From Sediminibacillus massiliensis (GTDB lineage Bacteria > Bacillota > Bacilli > Bacillales > Amphibacillaceae): a DNA stretch of 64,000 bases. The notes under the pieces were generated by a model. The model was not told where the DNA came from, made no database searches, and saw nothing but the letters and a program-made list of their open reading frames with translations. How positions within the stretch are numbered: the first letter of the stretch is position 1; every line of letters starts with the position of its first letter. The position numbers were made by a program, and so were the translations under genes. Shown in pieces: positions 35,215 to 44,910 of the stretch. The stretch is taken from the NCBI RefSeq assembly GCF_900156915.1, contig NZ_LT732535.1, forward strand, positions 1,910,598-1,974,597, read 5' to 3'.

Positions 35215-36384
35215 TTGTGGAAGGAACTACTTGATCGCTTAGACGATTATTATGATGAGATGGTCGAAATCAGAAGACATCTTCACCAAAATCCAGAGCT
35301 TTCTTTTCAAGAACATAAGACCGCCGCTTTTATCGCGGATACATATGAGAAACTCGGAATTCCATATCAAACTGGTGTCGGAGGGAATGGGGTAGTCGCC
35401 ACATTAAAAGGCGGAAAACCAGGAAAAACGGTCGGGCTCAGAGCAGATTTTGATGCCTTGCCGATCCAAGATGAAAAAGACGTCCCTTATAAATCCAAAG
35501 TGGACGGAGTCATGCACGCCTGTGGTCATGACGGTCATACTGCTACCTTGTTGACGCTGGCAAAAGCCATGAACGAATTCCAGGAAGAATTGCCGGGAAC
35601 GGTCGTGTTTATTCACCAGCATGCCGAGGAACTGGCACCGGGCGGAGCGAAACCAATGGTGGATTCCGGTATTTTAGAGAATGTCGATGCCGTATTTGGC
35701 ACTCATTTATGGTCGAACACCCCACTCGGTGTAGTGGAGACTTCCTTGCAGGAATTCATGGCCGGCGCCGATCGGTTCGAAATCCTCATCAAAGGTAAAG
35801 GCGGCCACGGTGCCCAACCACATCAGACAAAAGACGCTATCGTAATCGGTTCACAACTGGTCACAAACTTACAGCAAATTGTCAGCAGAAGAATCGATCC
35901 ACTCGGCACAGCCGTTCTGACCATTGGTTCTTTCCAGTCTGGTAGTACTTTTAATATTATTGCCGACACAGCAAAGATCACCGGCACGGTAAGAACATTT
36001 GATGAAAGTGTTCAAGACCTTGTGATCGAAGAAATGGAAAAAGTCATCAAAGGCACGTGTATTGGCGCAGACGCCTCCTATGAATTCCAATATGATAAAG
36101 GTTATCCGCCAGTAGTCAACCATCCGGAAGAAGCCAGACTTGTATTGGAAGCAGCCAAACAGGTGCCAGGAGTTGAATCAGCACGGGAAGTAGAACCCGG
36201 CATGGTCGGAGAAGACTTTTCCTACTATATCCTGGAGAAACCCGGGGCGTTTTTCTTTACCGGAGCCAAAAAAGAAGACCATTATTATCCACATCATCAT
36301 CCAATGTTCGATATCGACGAACGTGCCCTGCCAATAGCAGCTAAAACACTGGCCCAGACGTATAAATCCTATCAGGAAAAATAA
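35215..36384 (+). CDS. yhaA: M20 family amidohydrolase (YhaA-like)
   Basis: 389-residue zinc hydrolase of the N-acyl amino-acid/hippurate hydrolase type. Metal-binding motifs ACGHDGHTAT (near residue 100) and the HQHAEEL block are visible, with the lid-domain GGHGAQPHQT near 197. The start is a TTG with AGGGGGAG six bases before it; no ATG or GTG in frame has a site. B. subtilis yhaA lies next to ecsC in the same way. The natural substrate is not known. Confidence 0.92.
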   Translation: MWKELLDRLDDYYDEMVEIRRHLHQNPELSFQEHKTAAFIADTYEKLGIPYQTGVGGNGVVATLKGGKPGKTVGLRADFDALPIQDEKDVPYKSKVDGVMHACGHDGHTATLLTLAKAMNEFQEELPGTVVFIHQHAEELAPGGAKPMVDSGILENVDAVFGTHLWSNTPLGVVETSLQEFMAGADRFEILIKGKGGHGAQPHQTKDAIVIGSQLVTNLQQIVSRRIDPLGTAVLTIGSFQSGSTFNIIADTAKITGTVRTFDESVQDLVIEEMEKVIKGTCIGADASYEFQYDKGYPPVVNHPEEARLVLEAAKQVPGVESAREVEPGMVGEDFSYYILEKPGAFFFTGAKKEDHYYPHHHPMFDIDERALPIAAKTLAQTYKSYQEK

Positions 36385-36387
36385 AAA

Positions 36388-36424
36388 AAATAGAAGGAGG
36401 GTGTTCGCCTCCTTCTATTTCCAC
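36388..36424. terminator. terminator of amidohydrolase gene
   Basis: Stem AAATAGAAGGAGG / CCTCCTTCTATTT with a 7-base loop, immediately after yhaA. Confidence 0.85.
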
Positions 36425-36475
36425 TTCTAACAAAAGCAAGGAAAGAGGCGGACCCATTTCCACCTCTCTCCTTAT

Positions 36476-37195
36476 TCATTCTCTATCCCCTTCAAGCATA
36501 CGAAGCCTGTATGCATTAATTGCCGTTTCCCCCAACTGCTCGAGAAACTTTCCATTCGCCCAGGCTCCAACAACCGCCCCGAAGCCAGGGACCAGCTGAA
36601 GCATCTTCACAAAATCAATGGTATCCCGATACTCCTGCTGAAGTGTCTTCCAATCAATCTCCTTCCACCTGTCGCTCTCCTCTTCCCAGTTTCTTATGGA
36701 GGGGATCATTTCCCGTCTTTTTGTATCACTGGAAAAGGCAAGTAGAAACACCCGCAGCAGAAAGATTCGCTCTTCTCTCTTTTTCACATTCCAGCCATAT
36801 AACTGACCAACATCGAACAAAAATTTCATCTTGATGCTCAATAGCAGAGGAAAATCGGCCAACCCAAGGATTATACCGCCAGCACCTGTCCCGGCACCTT
36901 CCACCATGGCCGTATGCTTATATTGTTTCAATCTTTCGCGGATTCTTTTCTCCCGCTCTTCCAATGTCCAATCCTCTTCGACTTCCACTGGCCGGATATA
37001 TTCAGAAGTGGTTAAGGACAAGTTGATCATCGTTTTGATACTTTCTGTTACAATCGCATGAATCCGATCCGGTATTTTGTTGTTAATTTGGGTCTGCACT
37101 TTTTTAGAAGTTCTCTGCAATATCGAAGACTTCTTGTACATCGATCTTTCAAATCGTCGTGCTTCCTGCCATGCCTGCTGTTCATAATCAGTCAT
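36476..37195 (-). CDS. ecsC: EcsC family protein
   Basis: 239-residue protein with the EcsC-domain signature GAGTGAGGIILGLADFPLLL near residue 105 and PGFGAVVGAWANGKFLEQLG near the C-terminus. EcsC accompanies the EcsAB exporter; its biochemical role is not known. It is third in ecsABC, 16 bases after ecsB, with a GAGGGGAAG site. Confidence 0.9.
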   Translation of the reverse strand: MTDYEQQAWQEARRFERSMYKKSSILQRTSKKVQTQINNKIPDRIHAIVTESIKTMINLSLTTSEYIRPVEVEEDWTLEEREKRIRERLKQYKHTAMVEGAGTGAGGIILGLADFPLLLSIKMKFLFDVGQLYGWNVKKREERIFLLRVFLLAFSSDTKRREMIPSIRNWEEESDRWKEIDWKTLQQEYRDTIDFVKMLQLVPGFGAVVGAWANGKFLEQLGETAINAYRLRMLEGDRE

Positions 37196-37211
37196 GTAAC
37201 ACGCTTCCCCT

Positions 37212-38426
37212 CTAAGTCAATCGTTTTTTTACATAGCCATGGACAAACAGATAACTGAACAATAGGCCACCAGCCAGTACAATGATCATGCCAGTCAGGT
37301 TTCCAAGAATGATAAACAACAAGCAAAACAACAGTGTCTGGAAAAGGAGCAGCCTTAACAGCCAGCCAATAACTGCATTCTGTCTCCATTCCTTTTTGAC
37401 AGGATACAAATCAATCCACACGGTAGTCCGATGGTGCTGCCACAGGGTCATCATTTGAAAACCACTTAAATAAAGGAACAATATACTGAAAGCAACTTTC
37501 ACCCAAAGATTGGGAACAAAATAAACAGCCAGACCCCCGATAACGATCAAGCGGATATACATGCCTAAGTAATCACCGCTCCTTACAGTGGTGATCCGGT
37601 ATAAATAATCAAAGGTATTTTCTTTCCGAAAAGGAACCCTTTTTGTCAGCAATCCAACCAGCCAATGCCGTTTCTTTATTTGATTTCTCAAATGCGGAAC
37701 ATCTGTGAACATATTGGCGATCCGGTAGAAAGTGCGCATCCTCGTGATGTCTTTCTCAATCAAAACATCCCAGACAATACCGGGATTTTTCTTTGATAAC
37801 GAATAGTCGTAAAGGAATACACCAAATAAAAGGATGGTTGCAATGGCTGCAAGTACCAGTTCCTGACTGATAAACAGATAGAAGACAGCGATATTTAGCA
37901 GCAGTCTCGCAATCGAGTCGGCCAGCCTTGACTGATGATTGCGGACTTTCAGCATCCACCATGACGCATACAAATTCCAAATCTTCATCAGCAGCAATAT
38001 AAGGGCTGTCCAAAAATAAGATGATCCGCTTCTGGCCGGAAATGCAGCGAAATATAACGGCGCCAACGCGGCCATGGCCAGAAACAGCAAATATAGTTGA
38101 ATAACGAAACTGTAGAACAGCGTATTCCGAAAGTATGCTCCAAGTTTCTGTTCAGCCGGCAGGAGGAAAACCAGGTCAGGCTCTTTTAAAAGCGTCCGGA
38201 CCGGACTGTAAGCCGCCAAAACCCCAAATACCATTCCGATGATCAAGGCAGCAGGGAAATCTTCCGGTAATTCTTCCAGCCATTGCTGATAGTAATATGC
38301 AAGCGCAGATATAAAAAACAGCATGGCGACGGCAATATGCCCATTGAAGATGTACTTCAGATACCTGCTGGTTTCCTTCATATGGGAGGCGAATCGTTCC
38401 CTGAAAAAGTTGTTGGCATTAAACAT
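37212..38426 (-). CDS. ecsB: ABC transporter permease EcsB
   Basis: 404-residue membrane protein with about eight hydrophobic segments and the N-terminal FRERFASHMKETSRYLKYI typical of EcsB. With EcsA it forms a transporter reported to affect secretion, competence, sporulation and intramembrane proteolysis in B. subtilis. Its ATG overlaps the ecsA stop by 8 bases, supporting coupled translation. Confidence 0.93.
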   Translation of the reverse strand: MFNANNFFRERFASHMKETSRYLKYIFNGHIAVAMLFFISALAYYYQQWLEELPEDFPAALIIGMVFGVLAAYSPVRTLLKEPDLVFLLPAEQKLGAYFRNTLFYSFVIQLYLLFLAMAALAPLYFAAFPARSGSSYFWTALILLLMKIWNLYASWWMLKVRNHQSRLADSIARLLLNIAVFYLFISQELVLAAIATILLFGVFLYDYSLSKKNPGIVWDVLIEKDITRMRTFYRIANMFTDVPHLRNQIKKRHWLVGLLTKRVPFRKENTFDYLYRITTVRSGDYLGMYIRLIVIGGLAVYFVPNLWVKVAFSILFLYLSGFQMMTLWQHHRTTVWIDLYPVKKEWRQNAVIGWLLRLLLFQTLLFCLLFIILGNLTGMIIVLAGGLLFSYLFVHGYVKKRLT

Positions 38427-39162
38427 TGCTATCTTCCTTTGTCAGTTCCACATATAAATCGTCTAACGTGGCATCTTCCATTTTGAATTCATTGCGCAGC
38501 TCTGCTAGGGTTCCCTGTGCTCTGATCTGGCCGTCATGGAGGATGACAAACCTGTCACAATATCGTTCGGCCGTTGACAAGATATGAGTCGACATCAATA
38601 TGCCCGCACCTTTGTCTTTTGCTTCATTGATCGATTGCAAAAATGACTGGATGCCAAGCGGATCTAATCCAACAAACGGTTCATCCACTACATATAAAGA
38701 AGGCTCGACAAGGAAAGCACACATAATCATCACTTTCTGCTTCATACCCTTGGAAAAATGGACCGGAAACCATTTCAATTTACTTTCGAGCCTGAATTCT
38801 TTCAACAAAGGCGGCAGGCGTTTTTCAAAGGTTTCTTCAGGTATATCATAGGCCATTGCAGTCAATTGCAAATGTTCCTCCAATGTTAATTCGTCATAGA
38901 GCATAGGTGTTTCCGGTATATAGGTGAACTTGCTCCGGTATGTTTCCGGACTTTCCGGAAATGTCTTGCCTTCAATGGCAACTTGCCCTTTTTTAGGCTG
39001 CATCAGCCCGATAATATGCTTGATGGTGGTACTTTTTCCCGCACCGTTCAAACCAATCAATCCCACGATTTCATTTGGAAAAACGTCAAAAGAAATGCCG
39101 TGCAGCACATTTTTATGTGTATAACCACCAGTTAATTGATCTATATGTAACAAAGGTTCCAA
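38419..39162 (-). CDS. ecsA: ABC transporter ATP-binding protein EcsA
   Basis: 247-residue ATPase with Walker A GLNGAGKSTT, signature HFSKGMKQK and Walker B LYVVDEPFVGLDP. The start was set at a TTG at 39162 (MEPLLHIDQLTGGYT), which has AGGAGGGA eight bases upstream and gives exactly the B. subtilis EcsA length. The longer frame from 39192 would read through the ribosome-binding site. First gene of ecsABC, divergent from hit. Confidence 0.94.
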   Translation of the reverse strand: MEPLLHIDQLTGGYTHKNVLHGISFDVFPNEIVGLIGLNGAGKSTTIKHIIGLMQPKKGQVAIEGKTFPESPETYRSKFTYIPETPMLYDELTLEEHLQLTAMAYDIPEETFEKRLPPLLKEFRLESKLKWFPVHFSKGMKQKVMIMCAFLVEPSLYVVDEPFVGLDPLGIQSFLQSINEAKDKGAGILMSTHILSTAERYCDRFVILHDGQIRAQGTLAELRNEFKMEDATLDDLYVELTKEDSNV

Positions 39163-39667
39163 AAGATGATTCCCTCCTTGTAATATCAACATATATGTCC
39201 TTCATCATTTTCTCCAGTTGTATTCAAATTTTATCACTTACAGAATATATTTACCAAAAATAAATGGTATAGTTTCGCTCCATTTAAACCATAATAGTAG
39301 GGAAGAAGCAAGGATAACCTGATACACAAGCCGGTTTTGTGGCAAACCACGAAATGAGGTGTTGGTGTTGGATCATCTAAAGAGTAGACAAACCTATTAA
39401 CAACTACTTCAGTCAAATGGGGTGTTGACGAAAGGTTTCTAACTTGGTAATACAAACTGAATCATTCCCCTGGTTCACAGTGATTACAATCAAGTTATTC
39501 TGCAGATGAAACAAATATCCTTCTTCTTCAACACACGGGTGGTCCCAGAACAGAAGAGTCCAGCGACTTGGATGTTTTGGGTCTGCCCGTTCCTTTTTTT
39601 CTTTACAGGTATCAACCAAATTTATACAATGTCTATAATAAGAATGTTTAGGAAAAGGAGCGATCAA
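39163..39667. other. intergenic region between ecsA and hit
   Basis: 500 bases with no gene I can support. It must hold both divergent promoters; a TATAAT at 39634-39639 is a plausible minus-10 for hit. On the minus strand, 39413 to about 39610 encodes a protein-like tail (CVEEEGYLFHLQNNLIVIT and CITKLETFRQHPI) with no start or ribosome-binding site, perhaps a gene remnant. Confidence 0.4.
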
Positions 39668-40102
39668 ATGACTCAAAGCGGAGATTGCATTTTCTGTAAA
39701 ATTGCTGCAGGAGAGATTCCGTCTGCTAAAGTTTATGAAGATGAAAAAGTTTATGCATTCTTGGACATCAGCCAGGTAACAAAAGGACATACGTTGGTAA
39801 TACCGAAAACCCATGCGAAAAATATCTACGAAACTTCAGAACAAGTAGCACAGGATGTATTCGGCCGGGTCCCTAAAGTAGCCAAAGCAATTAAAGATGC
39901 CTTTCAACCGGCTGGTTTGAATGTACTAAGCAATAACGAAGAACCTGCCGGCCAGTCTGTTTTCCATTTACATATTCATCTCATCCCCCGTTATGGCGAG
40001 GGCGATGGTTTTGGTGCCGTCTGGAAGACCAATAACAGCCAGTATTCCCAAGAGGAATTACAGCAAATTGCTTCCGATATTAGTAAGAAAGTGCAGGGTT
40101 GA
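39668..40102 (+). CDS. hit: HIT family protein (Hit)
   Basis: 144-residue nucleotide-binding protein with the N-terminal CIFCKIAAGEIPSAKVYED and the histidine triad HLHIHLIPR near residue 98. HIT proteins hydrolyse or transfer nucleoside monophosphates from adducts such as Ap4A-like compounds. The ATG at 39668, with AAAAGGAG upstream, is chosen over an in-frame codon at 39506. Divergent from ecsA, as in B. subtilis. Confidence 0.95.
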   Translation: MTQSGDCIFCKIAAGEIPSAKVYEDEKVYAFLDISQVTKGHTLVIPKTHAKNIYETSEQVAQDVFGRVPKVAKAIKDAFQPAGLNVLSNNEEPAGQSVFHLHIHLIPRYGEGDGFGAVWKTNNSQYSQEELQQIASDISKKVQG

Positions 40103-40232
40103 TAAAACAAGCCGGAGATCTGTTACCAGGTCTCCGGTTTATTGTCTTTGATTCGAAGTTTATCTTTTATACCGAGGGGAATTTTGGTATAATAGTACCA
40201 ATCCTTCGCAGCTGGCAATCAGTGCACAGTTG

Positions 40233-40268
40233 GAGGGAAAATAGTCAGATTAGTTGAGAAGAGGAGAG
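40233..40268 (+). promoter_or_regulatory. candidate TRAP-binding leader of trpP
   Basis: The trpP leader contains seven NAG triplets at 40233, 40242, 40246, 40251, 40256, 40261 and 40264; those from 40246 to 40261 have regular 2-base spacers. The last ones overlap the AGGAGAG ribosome-binding site. In B. subtilis, tryptophan-bound TRAP blocks trpP translation through such repeats. Whether this organism has mtrB is not visible here. Confidence 0.5.
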
Positions 40269-40273
40269 TTAAC

Positions 40274-40795
40274 ATGAAAATGAATACACGGGTTTTGGCA
40301 ATTCTTTCTTTATTAGTTGGAATTGGAGCAGTATTGCATGCAGTAGTCCCGCCGATTTTGTTCGGAATGAGACCGGATATTATGCTGCCGATGATGTTTT
40401 TGGGGATTTTGTTGTTCCCTAAGCTGCCTTATGTCTTTCTTTTATCGATTGCGACAGGCATTATTTCTGCCTTGACCACAACGGTACCGGGCGGCCAGAT
40501 CTCCAATATTATTGATAAGCCAGTAACAGCACTTATTTTTTTCGGTCTATTCTTATTGGTTCGCAAACTCGATACAAAGTTCACGGCACCTGTTTTAGCG
40601 GCAATAGGCACGGTTGTGAGTGGCACCGTCTTCCTGTCCATGGCATTATATGTGATTGGGCTTTTGGAAGCAGGTTTTGTCGCACTATTCGCTACAGTTG
40701 TACTGCCTGCTACCTTGTTTAATGTGATTTTTATTATCGTTCTTTATCCGGTAATAAAAAGAATCATGAACAGGGCCCAGCCTGTAGCTATATAA
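40274..40795 (+). CDS. trpP: tryptophan transporter TrpP
   Basis: 173-residue protein with five or six hydrophobic segments and the family pattern PPILFGMRPDIMLPMMFLGI and FPKLPYVFLLSIATGIISAL. B. subtilis TrpP (YhaG, 172 residues) is the tryptophan uptake protein regulated by TRAP. The leader contains NAG repeats over the ribosome-binding site. A terminator lies 10 bases downstream. Confidence 0.92.
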   Translation: MKMNTRVLAILSLLVGIGAVLHAVVPPILFGMRPDIMLPMMFLGILLFPKLPYVFLLSIATGIISALTTTVPGGQISNIIDKPVTALIFFGLFLLVRKLDTKFTAPVLAAIGTVVSGTVFLSMALYVIGLLEAGFVALFATVVLPATLFNVIFIIVLYPVIKRIMNRAQPVAI

Positions 40796-40803
40796 TTGCT
40801 CCG

Positions 40804-40838
40804 ACCCTTCGACTTTATAAGTTGAAGGGTTTTTTATT
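40804..40838 (+). terminator. terminator of trpP
   Basis: Stem ACCCTTCGAC / GTTGAAGGGT with a 7-base loop, followed by TTTTT. Confidence 0.85.
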
Positions 40839-40941
40839 ATAATAAAGGTGAAACATGCAAAAGAACGGGAATAAATATGTAGTTTCATCTATGCATATTT
40901 AGAGAAAATAAATACAATAAGAACTGAAAGGGGTTTTTAGT

Positions 40942-41328
40942 ATGGCAAATATGAAATCGATCTTACTAGGCTTTATCATCGGGGGATCTGTCAGCGCGGC
41001 TGCCACCTTGCTGAGCACTCCTGCTTCAGGAAAAGAACTTCGCAGCCAGGCAAAATCACGGGGAGAAGACCTGCTCGATACATTCAACAACCTGAAAGAG
41101 GAAGGAATGCAGCTGAAAGAACAAATCACCCAAACATCGAAAGAAGGCGCTACTCTTATCAAAGATTTGTCTGAAGATGTGAAAACCTCGATTGAATCCT
41201 GGAAAAATACAATTGAACCTCATCAGAAAAACATCCAAAATTACTTGACACAGATCGAAGAAAGCCTTCGAGAGCTTGAAGAAAAAACACAAAAACAAAA
41301 TAACACCACGCAGCAATCAGAAAGTTAA
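40942..41328 (+). CDS. yhaH: YtxH/YhaH-type protein
   Basis: 128-residue protein with one N-terminal membrane segment containing glycines and alanines (LLGFIIGGSVSAAATLL), the LLSTPASGKELRSQAK motif of the YtxH family, and a long charged amphipathic C-terminal helix. Function unknown; members are general-stress or envelope-associated. It occupies the same place as yhaH downstream of trpP in B. subtilis. Confidence 0.87.
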   Translation: MANMKSILLGFIIGGSVSAAATLLSTPASGKELRSQAKSRGEDLLDTFNNLKEEGMQLKEQITQTSKEGATLIKDLSEDVKTSIESWKNTIEPHQKNIQNYLTQIEESLRELEEKTQKQNNTTQQSES

Positions 41329-41329
41329 C

Positions 41330-41367
41330 AAAAAAGGCTGGACCTATTGGAGGTCCAGCCTTTTTTG
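41330..41367. terminator. terminator of yhaH
   Basis: Stem AAGGCTGGACC / GGTCCAGCCTT with a 7-base loop and T run on the plus strand. Confidence 0.9.
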
Positions 41368-41401
41368 TTTTCTCAGGTTTTGAAATATAAGCGCACTGAC
41401 A

Positions 41402-41436
41402 AAAATAGCTGTCCACTATTTAACGGACAGCTATTT
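41402..41436 (-). terminator. terminator of opuA operon
   Basis: Stem AAATAGCTGTCC / GGACAGCTATTT with a 10-base loop, 12 bases past the opuAC stop on the minus strand, followed by T-rich sequence. Confidence 0.8.
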
Positions 41437-41447
41437 CCTTTTATATA

Positions 41448-42392
41448 TTATTCAGCTGGTTCAAGGTCTTCGATGGAGTCTACATCCATGTATTCTGGTA
41501 CTACAAGACCGATTTTGGCTCCTTCTAGGTTAGCGCCAAGATCAACAACTTGATCCTTGTATTCTTCATAAAGGTCACCATGGGTGGCTGGAAGCCAAGC
41601 CGCTACCATACCGTCAGCATCGCCGTTTGCAACAGACTGCCACATAACTGCATTATCGATTGGAGTGATTGTTACATCAAAACCTTGGTTGCGAAGTACT
41701 TCTGCAATTACATTCGTAGAGGCAACCTCAGAATCCCATTCCACATATACCAATTCGATTTCTTGTCCGTCAACTTCGCCAACACCATCAGTCCATTCAG
41801 CAACTTTATCAGAGTTCTCTTCTACCCATGTCGCGGCTGCTTCTTCTGCAGGTGTTCCATCACTTACTTCGAGCATCACAGATTCCATATCTGCTGTTTC
41901 CCAATGGAAGTTATCAAGGATTTGATATGCTTCCGGCATATCTTCTTCCAAACCTTGTCTTACCATCGTTTTGATTTCTTCCTCTTCACCAAATACTCCT
42001 TCTGGATCTTCAAGATACTTAAGGTCATATTTCGCGAATTTCCAGTGTGGAGTCCAACCAGTTACAATGATTGGCTCTTCATTATCGTAAGCTTCTCCTA
42101 GAGCAGTAGCCATCGCACCACTTGATGAAGTTTCCACTTCCCATCCGGCAAGACTGTCGTAGGTTTCTGTTGCATTTTCCGCAGACTTGACTACCCCTGC
42201 TCCTGGTTCAATACCAGTAATTGTGTAATCCAGCTCTTCACTAGGATTTGCAGCCTGTTCCGTATCTTCTCCACCATTGTCCCCGCCGGTGTTTTCAGAA
42301 TCAGAACCTTCGTCACTACCGCATCCTGCAGCCACCAATGTGAAAGATAGACCTGCTGCCAATCCAAGACGTTTTAAATTCAATCCAAACAT
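41448..42392 (-). CDS. opuAC: glycine betaine-binding lipoprotein (OpuAC-type)
   Basis: 314-residue substrate-binding protein. The signal peptide ends with the lipobox VAAGC, followed by an acidic Gly/Asp/Glu linker and an OpuAC domain with aromatic-rich ligand motifs such as TGWTPHWKFA and VYVEWDSEVAS. It is highly acidic overall, as seen in salt-adapted Bacillaceae. Last gene of the importer; ABC uptake of betaine or proline betaine protects against osmotic stress. Confidence 0.92.
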   Translation of the reverse strand: MFGLNLKRLGLAAGLSFTLVAAGCGSDEGSDSENTGGDNGGEDTEQAANPSEELDYTITGIEPGAGVVKSAENATETYDSLAGWEVETSSSGAMATALGEAYDNEEPIIVTGWTPHWKFAKYDLKYLEDPEGVFGEEEEIKTMVRQGLEEDMPEAYQILDNFHWETADMESVMLEVSDGTPAEEAAATWVEENSDKVAEWTDGVGEVDGQEIELVYVEWDSEVASTNVIAEVLRNQGFDVTITPIDNAVMWQSVANGDADGMVAAWLPATHGDLYEEYKDQVVDLGANLEGAKIGLVVPEYMDVDSIEDLEPAE

Positions 42393-42465
42393 AACTAATA
42401 ATCTCCCCTTCTAACTAGAATTTTTATGGTTAACTTCTCGATTGAAAAGTTGCCAGCTAATTTTA

Positions 42466-43326
42466 TCAGGCATTATCACCTTTTTGTGTATTAAGATTCT
42501 GTGTGAAGCGATCGATGATAATAGCAAGGATTACAATTCCCAAACCTGCTACGAAGCCTGTTCCTACTTGAGCACGCTGCAAGGAAGACAATACTTCTCT
42601 TCCAAGACCCGGCGCCCCGATCATCGACGCTATAACAACCATGGACAAAGCAAGCATCACGGTCTGGTTGATTCCCGCCATAATTGTTTTCTTTGCCATT
42701 GGCAATTCCAGTTTGAACAATTTCTGTGAACCTGTACTTCCGAATGCTTCCGATGCTTCTACCAATTCACTGGACACCTGTCTGATACCGAGATTGGTAA
42801 ACCGTACAGTTGGCGGTGTTGCGAAAATCAAAGATGCAAAAATACCTGGTACCATTCCGATGCTGAAAAAGGCAACAGCCGGAATCAAATAAACGAAGGC
42901 TGGCATAGTCTGCATGAAATCCAATACCGGTGTGATAATGGACTCGGCCGTTTTACTTTTCGACATCAATATTCCGATCGGTACACCTATAATCACGGAA
43001 AGAAGACTGGCGATTAAGACAAGGGCAAATGTAAACATCAATTGCTCCCATAAACCTTGGTTCCAGACTAATAACAAACCGATCAACGAAAAGGCAGCCA
43101 ATCCGAACCTTTTCCCACTGGCAAAGAAAGCCAATAATACAACAATGATGATGACAATCAGCGGAGGAATATTTGCTAACAACTCCGCAAAGCTTTCCAT
43201 AAAGTCCCCGAAACCATTTTTAATCGGGTTGAATAAAAATGAAAAAGTATCTGTGAGCCATTCCGTGAAATCAGAAACCCACTGTGCTATTGGTAATTGT
43301 TCGACATTCTCCATGAAGTTAAGCAT
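42466..43326 (-). CDS. opuAB: glycine betaine ABC transporter permease (OpuAB-type)
   Basis: 286-residue permease with about six to seven hydrophobic segments and the transport signature of the ProW/OpuAB family (PTPAVFLAT-like AIAQTMP equivalents here include [17 protein letters not shown]). The ATG at 43326 is chosen; a GTG two codons earlier and an ATG at 43314 are alternatives. Its start overlaps the end of opuAA by 8 bases, suggesting coupled translation. Confidence 0.92.
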   Translation of the reverse strand: MLNFMENVEQLPIAQWVSDFTEWLTDTFSFLFNPIKNGFGDFMESFAELLANIPPLIVIIIVVLLAFFASGKRFGLAAFSLIGLLLVWNQGLWEQLMFTFALVLIASLLSVIIGVPIGILMSKSKTAESIITPVLDFMQTMPAFVYLIPAVAFFSIGMVPGIFASLIFATPPTVRFTNLGIRQVSSELVEASEAFGSTGSQKLFKLELPMAKKTIMAGINQTVMLALSMVVIASMIGAPGLGREVLSSLQRAQVGTGFVAGLGIVILAIIIDRFTQNLNTQKGDNA

Positions 43327-44518
43327 CTTCACGGATCACCTCACTTTCCCCGGCAAGTGCAGAAATCACTGCACCTCTTACTATGATCCCCAACAATCTT
43401 CCTTCTTCCACGACCGCAATCGGAACAGGAGAATCATGGATGATTTCAAAGATATCATGCATTGATGTTTCTTTCTCGACTGTAGGAACATTCGTTTTTA
43501 ATATCTCATTGATATCTTTGATTTCATTTTTCCTTGCTTCCGAAGCATCGTCTGCAGTCACATATCCTTTCAAGTTACGTTTTCTATCGGTAACGTAGAT
43601 ACTTGACAAGCCTTCTTCACGCATTCTTTCCAATGCTACTCTTGGTCCGTGTTTTTCTATGTTTATTGTTTCAGGACGTTTCATAATGTGTTGAGCTGTA
43701 AGTACCTTAGAACGATCGACATCTTCTACGAACTTCTCTACATAGTCATTGGCAGGATTGACAAGAATCTCTTCAGGAGTTCCGATTTGAACAATGGAAC
43801 CATCTTTCATCAAGGCAATCCGATCACCGATCCGGAGAGCTTCATCTAAATCATGTGTAATGAACAGAATTGTTTTTTGCATGGATTCCTGTAAATCAAG
43901 CAATTCATCTTGCATTTCTTTACGGATAAGCGGATCCAATGCAGAGAAAGCTTCATCCATCAATAGAACTTCCGGATCATTGGCAAGGGCACGAGCTAAA
44001 CCGACACGTTGCTGCATCCCTCCGGATAACTGGGATGGATACTGGTTGATATAACCGCCCAAACCTACTAATTCCAGGGACTCTTTCGCCTTCTTACTTC
44101 TCTCTTCTTTACTGATCCCTTGAATTTCCAATCCATATTCTGCATTTTCCAGAATGGTCCGGAACGGGAATAGGGCAAACTTTTGGAAAACCATACTGAG
44201 TTTTTCCCGTCTGACCCGTCGGAGATTGGCTTTGTCCATTTTTGCTAAATCTTCTCCGTCGATATAGACGCTTCCTTCTGTAGGCTCTATCAAACGGTTA
44301 ATCAATCGTACTAACGTGGACTTACCACTTCCGGAAAGACCCATTATCACAAAAATCTCTCCAGCTTCCACTTCAAACGATGCGCGGTTTACACCGACAG
44401 TACTACCTGTTTTTTTAAGTACTTCTTCTTTTGAATTTCCTTCATCTAAAAGCTTTAATGCCTGTTTTGTATTTTTACCAAAGACTTTGGATAAACCTTG
44501 CACTTCGATAACTGGCAC
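43319..44518 (-). CDS. opuAA: glycine betaine ABC transporter ATP-binding protein (OpuAA-type)
   Basis: 399-residue ATPase with Walker [10 protein letters not shown], signature [15 protein letters not shown] and Walker [14 protein letters not shown], followed by two C-terminal CBS domains (residues about 275-395) that in OpuA sense ionic strength or c-di-AMP. GTG start with AGAGGTGG upstream. First gene of the opuA unit; promoter and palindrome upstream are listed separately. Confidence 0.94.
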   Translation of the reverse strand: MPVIEVQGLSKVFGKNTKQALKLLDEGNSKEEVLKKTGSTVGVNRASFEVEAGEIFVIMGLSGSGKSTLVRLINRLIEPTEGSVYIDGEDLAKMDKANLRRVRREKLSMVFQKFALFPFRTILENAEYGLEIQGISKEERSKKAKESLELVGLGGYINQYPSQLSGGMQQRVGLARALANDPEVLLMDEAFSALDPLIRKEMQDELLDLQESMQKTILFITHDLDEALRIGDRIALMKDGSIVQIGTPEEILVNPANDYVEKFVEDVDRSKVLTAQHIMKRPETINIEKHGPRVALERMREEGLSSIYVTDRKRNLKGYVTADDASEARKNEIKDINEILKTNVPTVEKETSMHDIFEIIHDSPVPIAVVEEGRLLGIIVRGAVISALAGESEVIREDA

Positions 44519-44622
44519 AATTTTCCACCTCTCTTGTCTTGCTTATCAATTTCACTAATAGTTTTTCCATCGTGACTTTTATCCTAAATTGTTCGAAAAA
44601 CCGTACAGCGAATCACTCACCT

Positions 44623-44651
44623 TTAATACTATATCCCTAATCCATTGTAAA
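44623..44651 (-). promoter_or_regulatory. candidate sigma-A promoter of opuA
   Basis: On the minus strand TTTACA (44651-44646) and TATTAA (44628-44623) are 17 bases apart, about 105 bases upstream of the opuAA start codon. A half-site CGTACAG at 44602-44608 lies near the predicted transcription start. Confidence 0.5.
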
Positions 44652-44688
44652 ATTCAAACGATATAAACCACCAATTTCGTATGAATTT

Positions 44689-44712
44689 TTCGTACAGTTT
44701 ATTCTGTACGAA
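44689..44712. promoter_or_regulatory. perfect palindrome, candidate GbsR-family operator
   Basis: Nine-base half-sites TTCGTACAG and CTGTACGAA are separated by six bases. It lies between opuAA and the divergent GbsR-type regulator; a further half-site is at 44602-44608. Likely operator for that regulator, by position. Confidence 0.6.
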
Positions 44713-44910
44713 CTTTAACTCTTCTTTTCTTCTATTTCCTTTAATTTTCTCCTGATTGCTGATTTTCAATTTCTTTCCTTTTCATGTAGGCTTTGTTTTG
44801 GAGTTAATTTATTTTTTTGTAAGATAAAAATAGGGATTAACGAATTTATACTATTTACTTTTTGCTATTTTCCGTAGTGAGAGTATTTAGTATTGCTTTA
44901 GGAGGATTTT

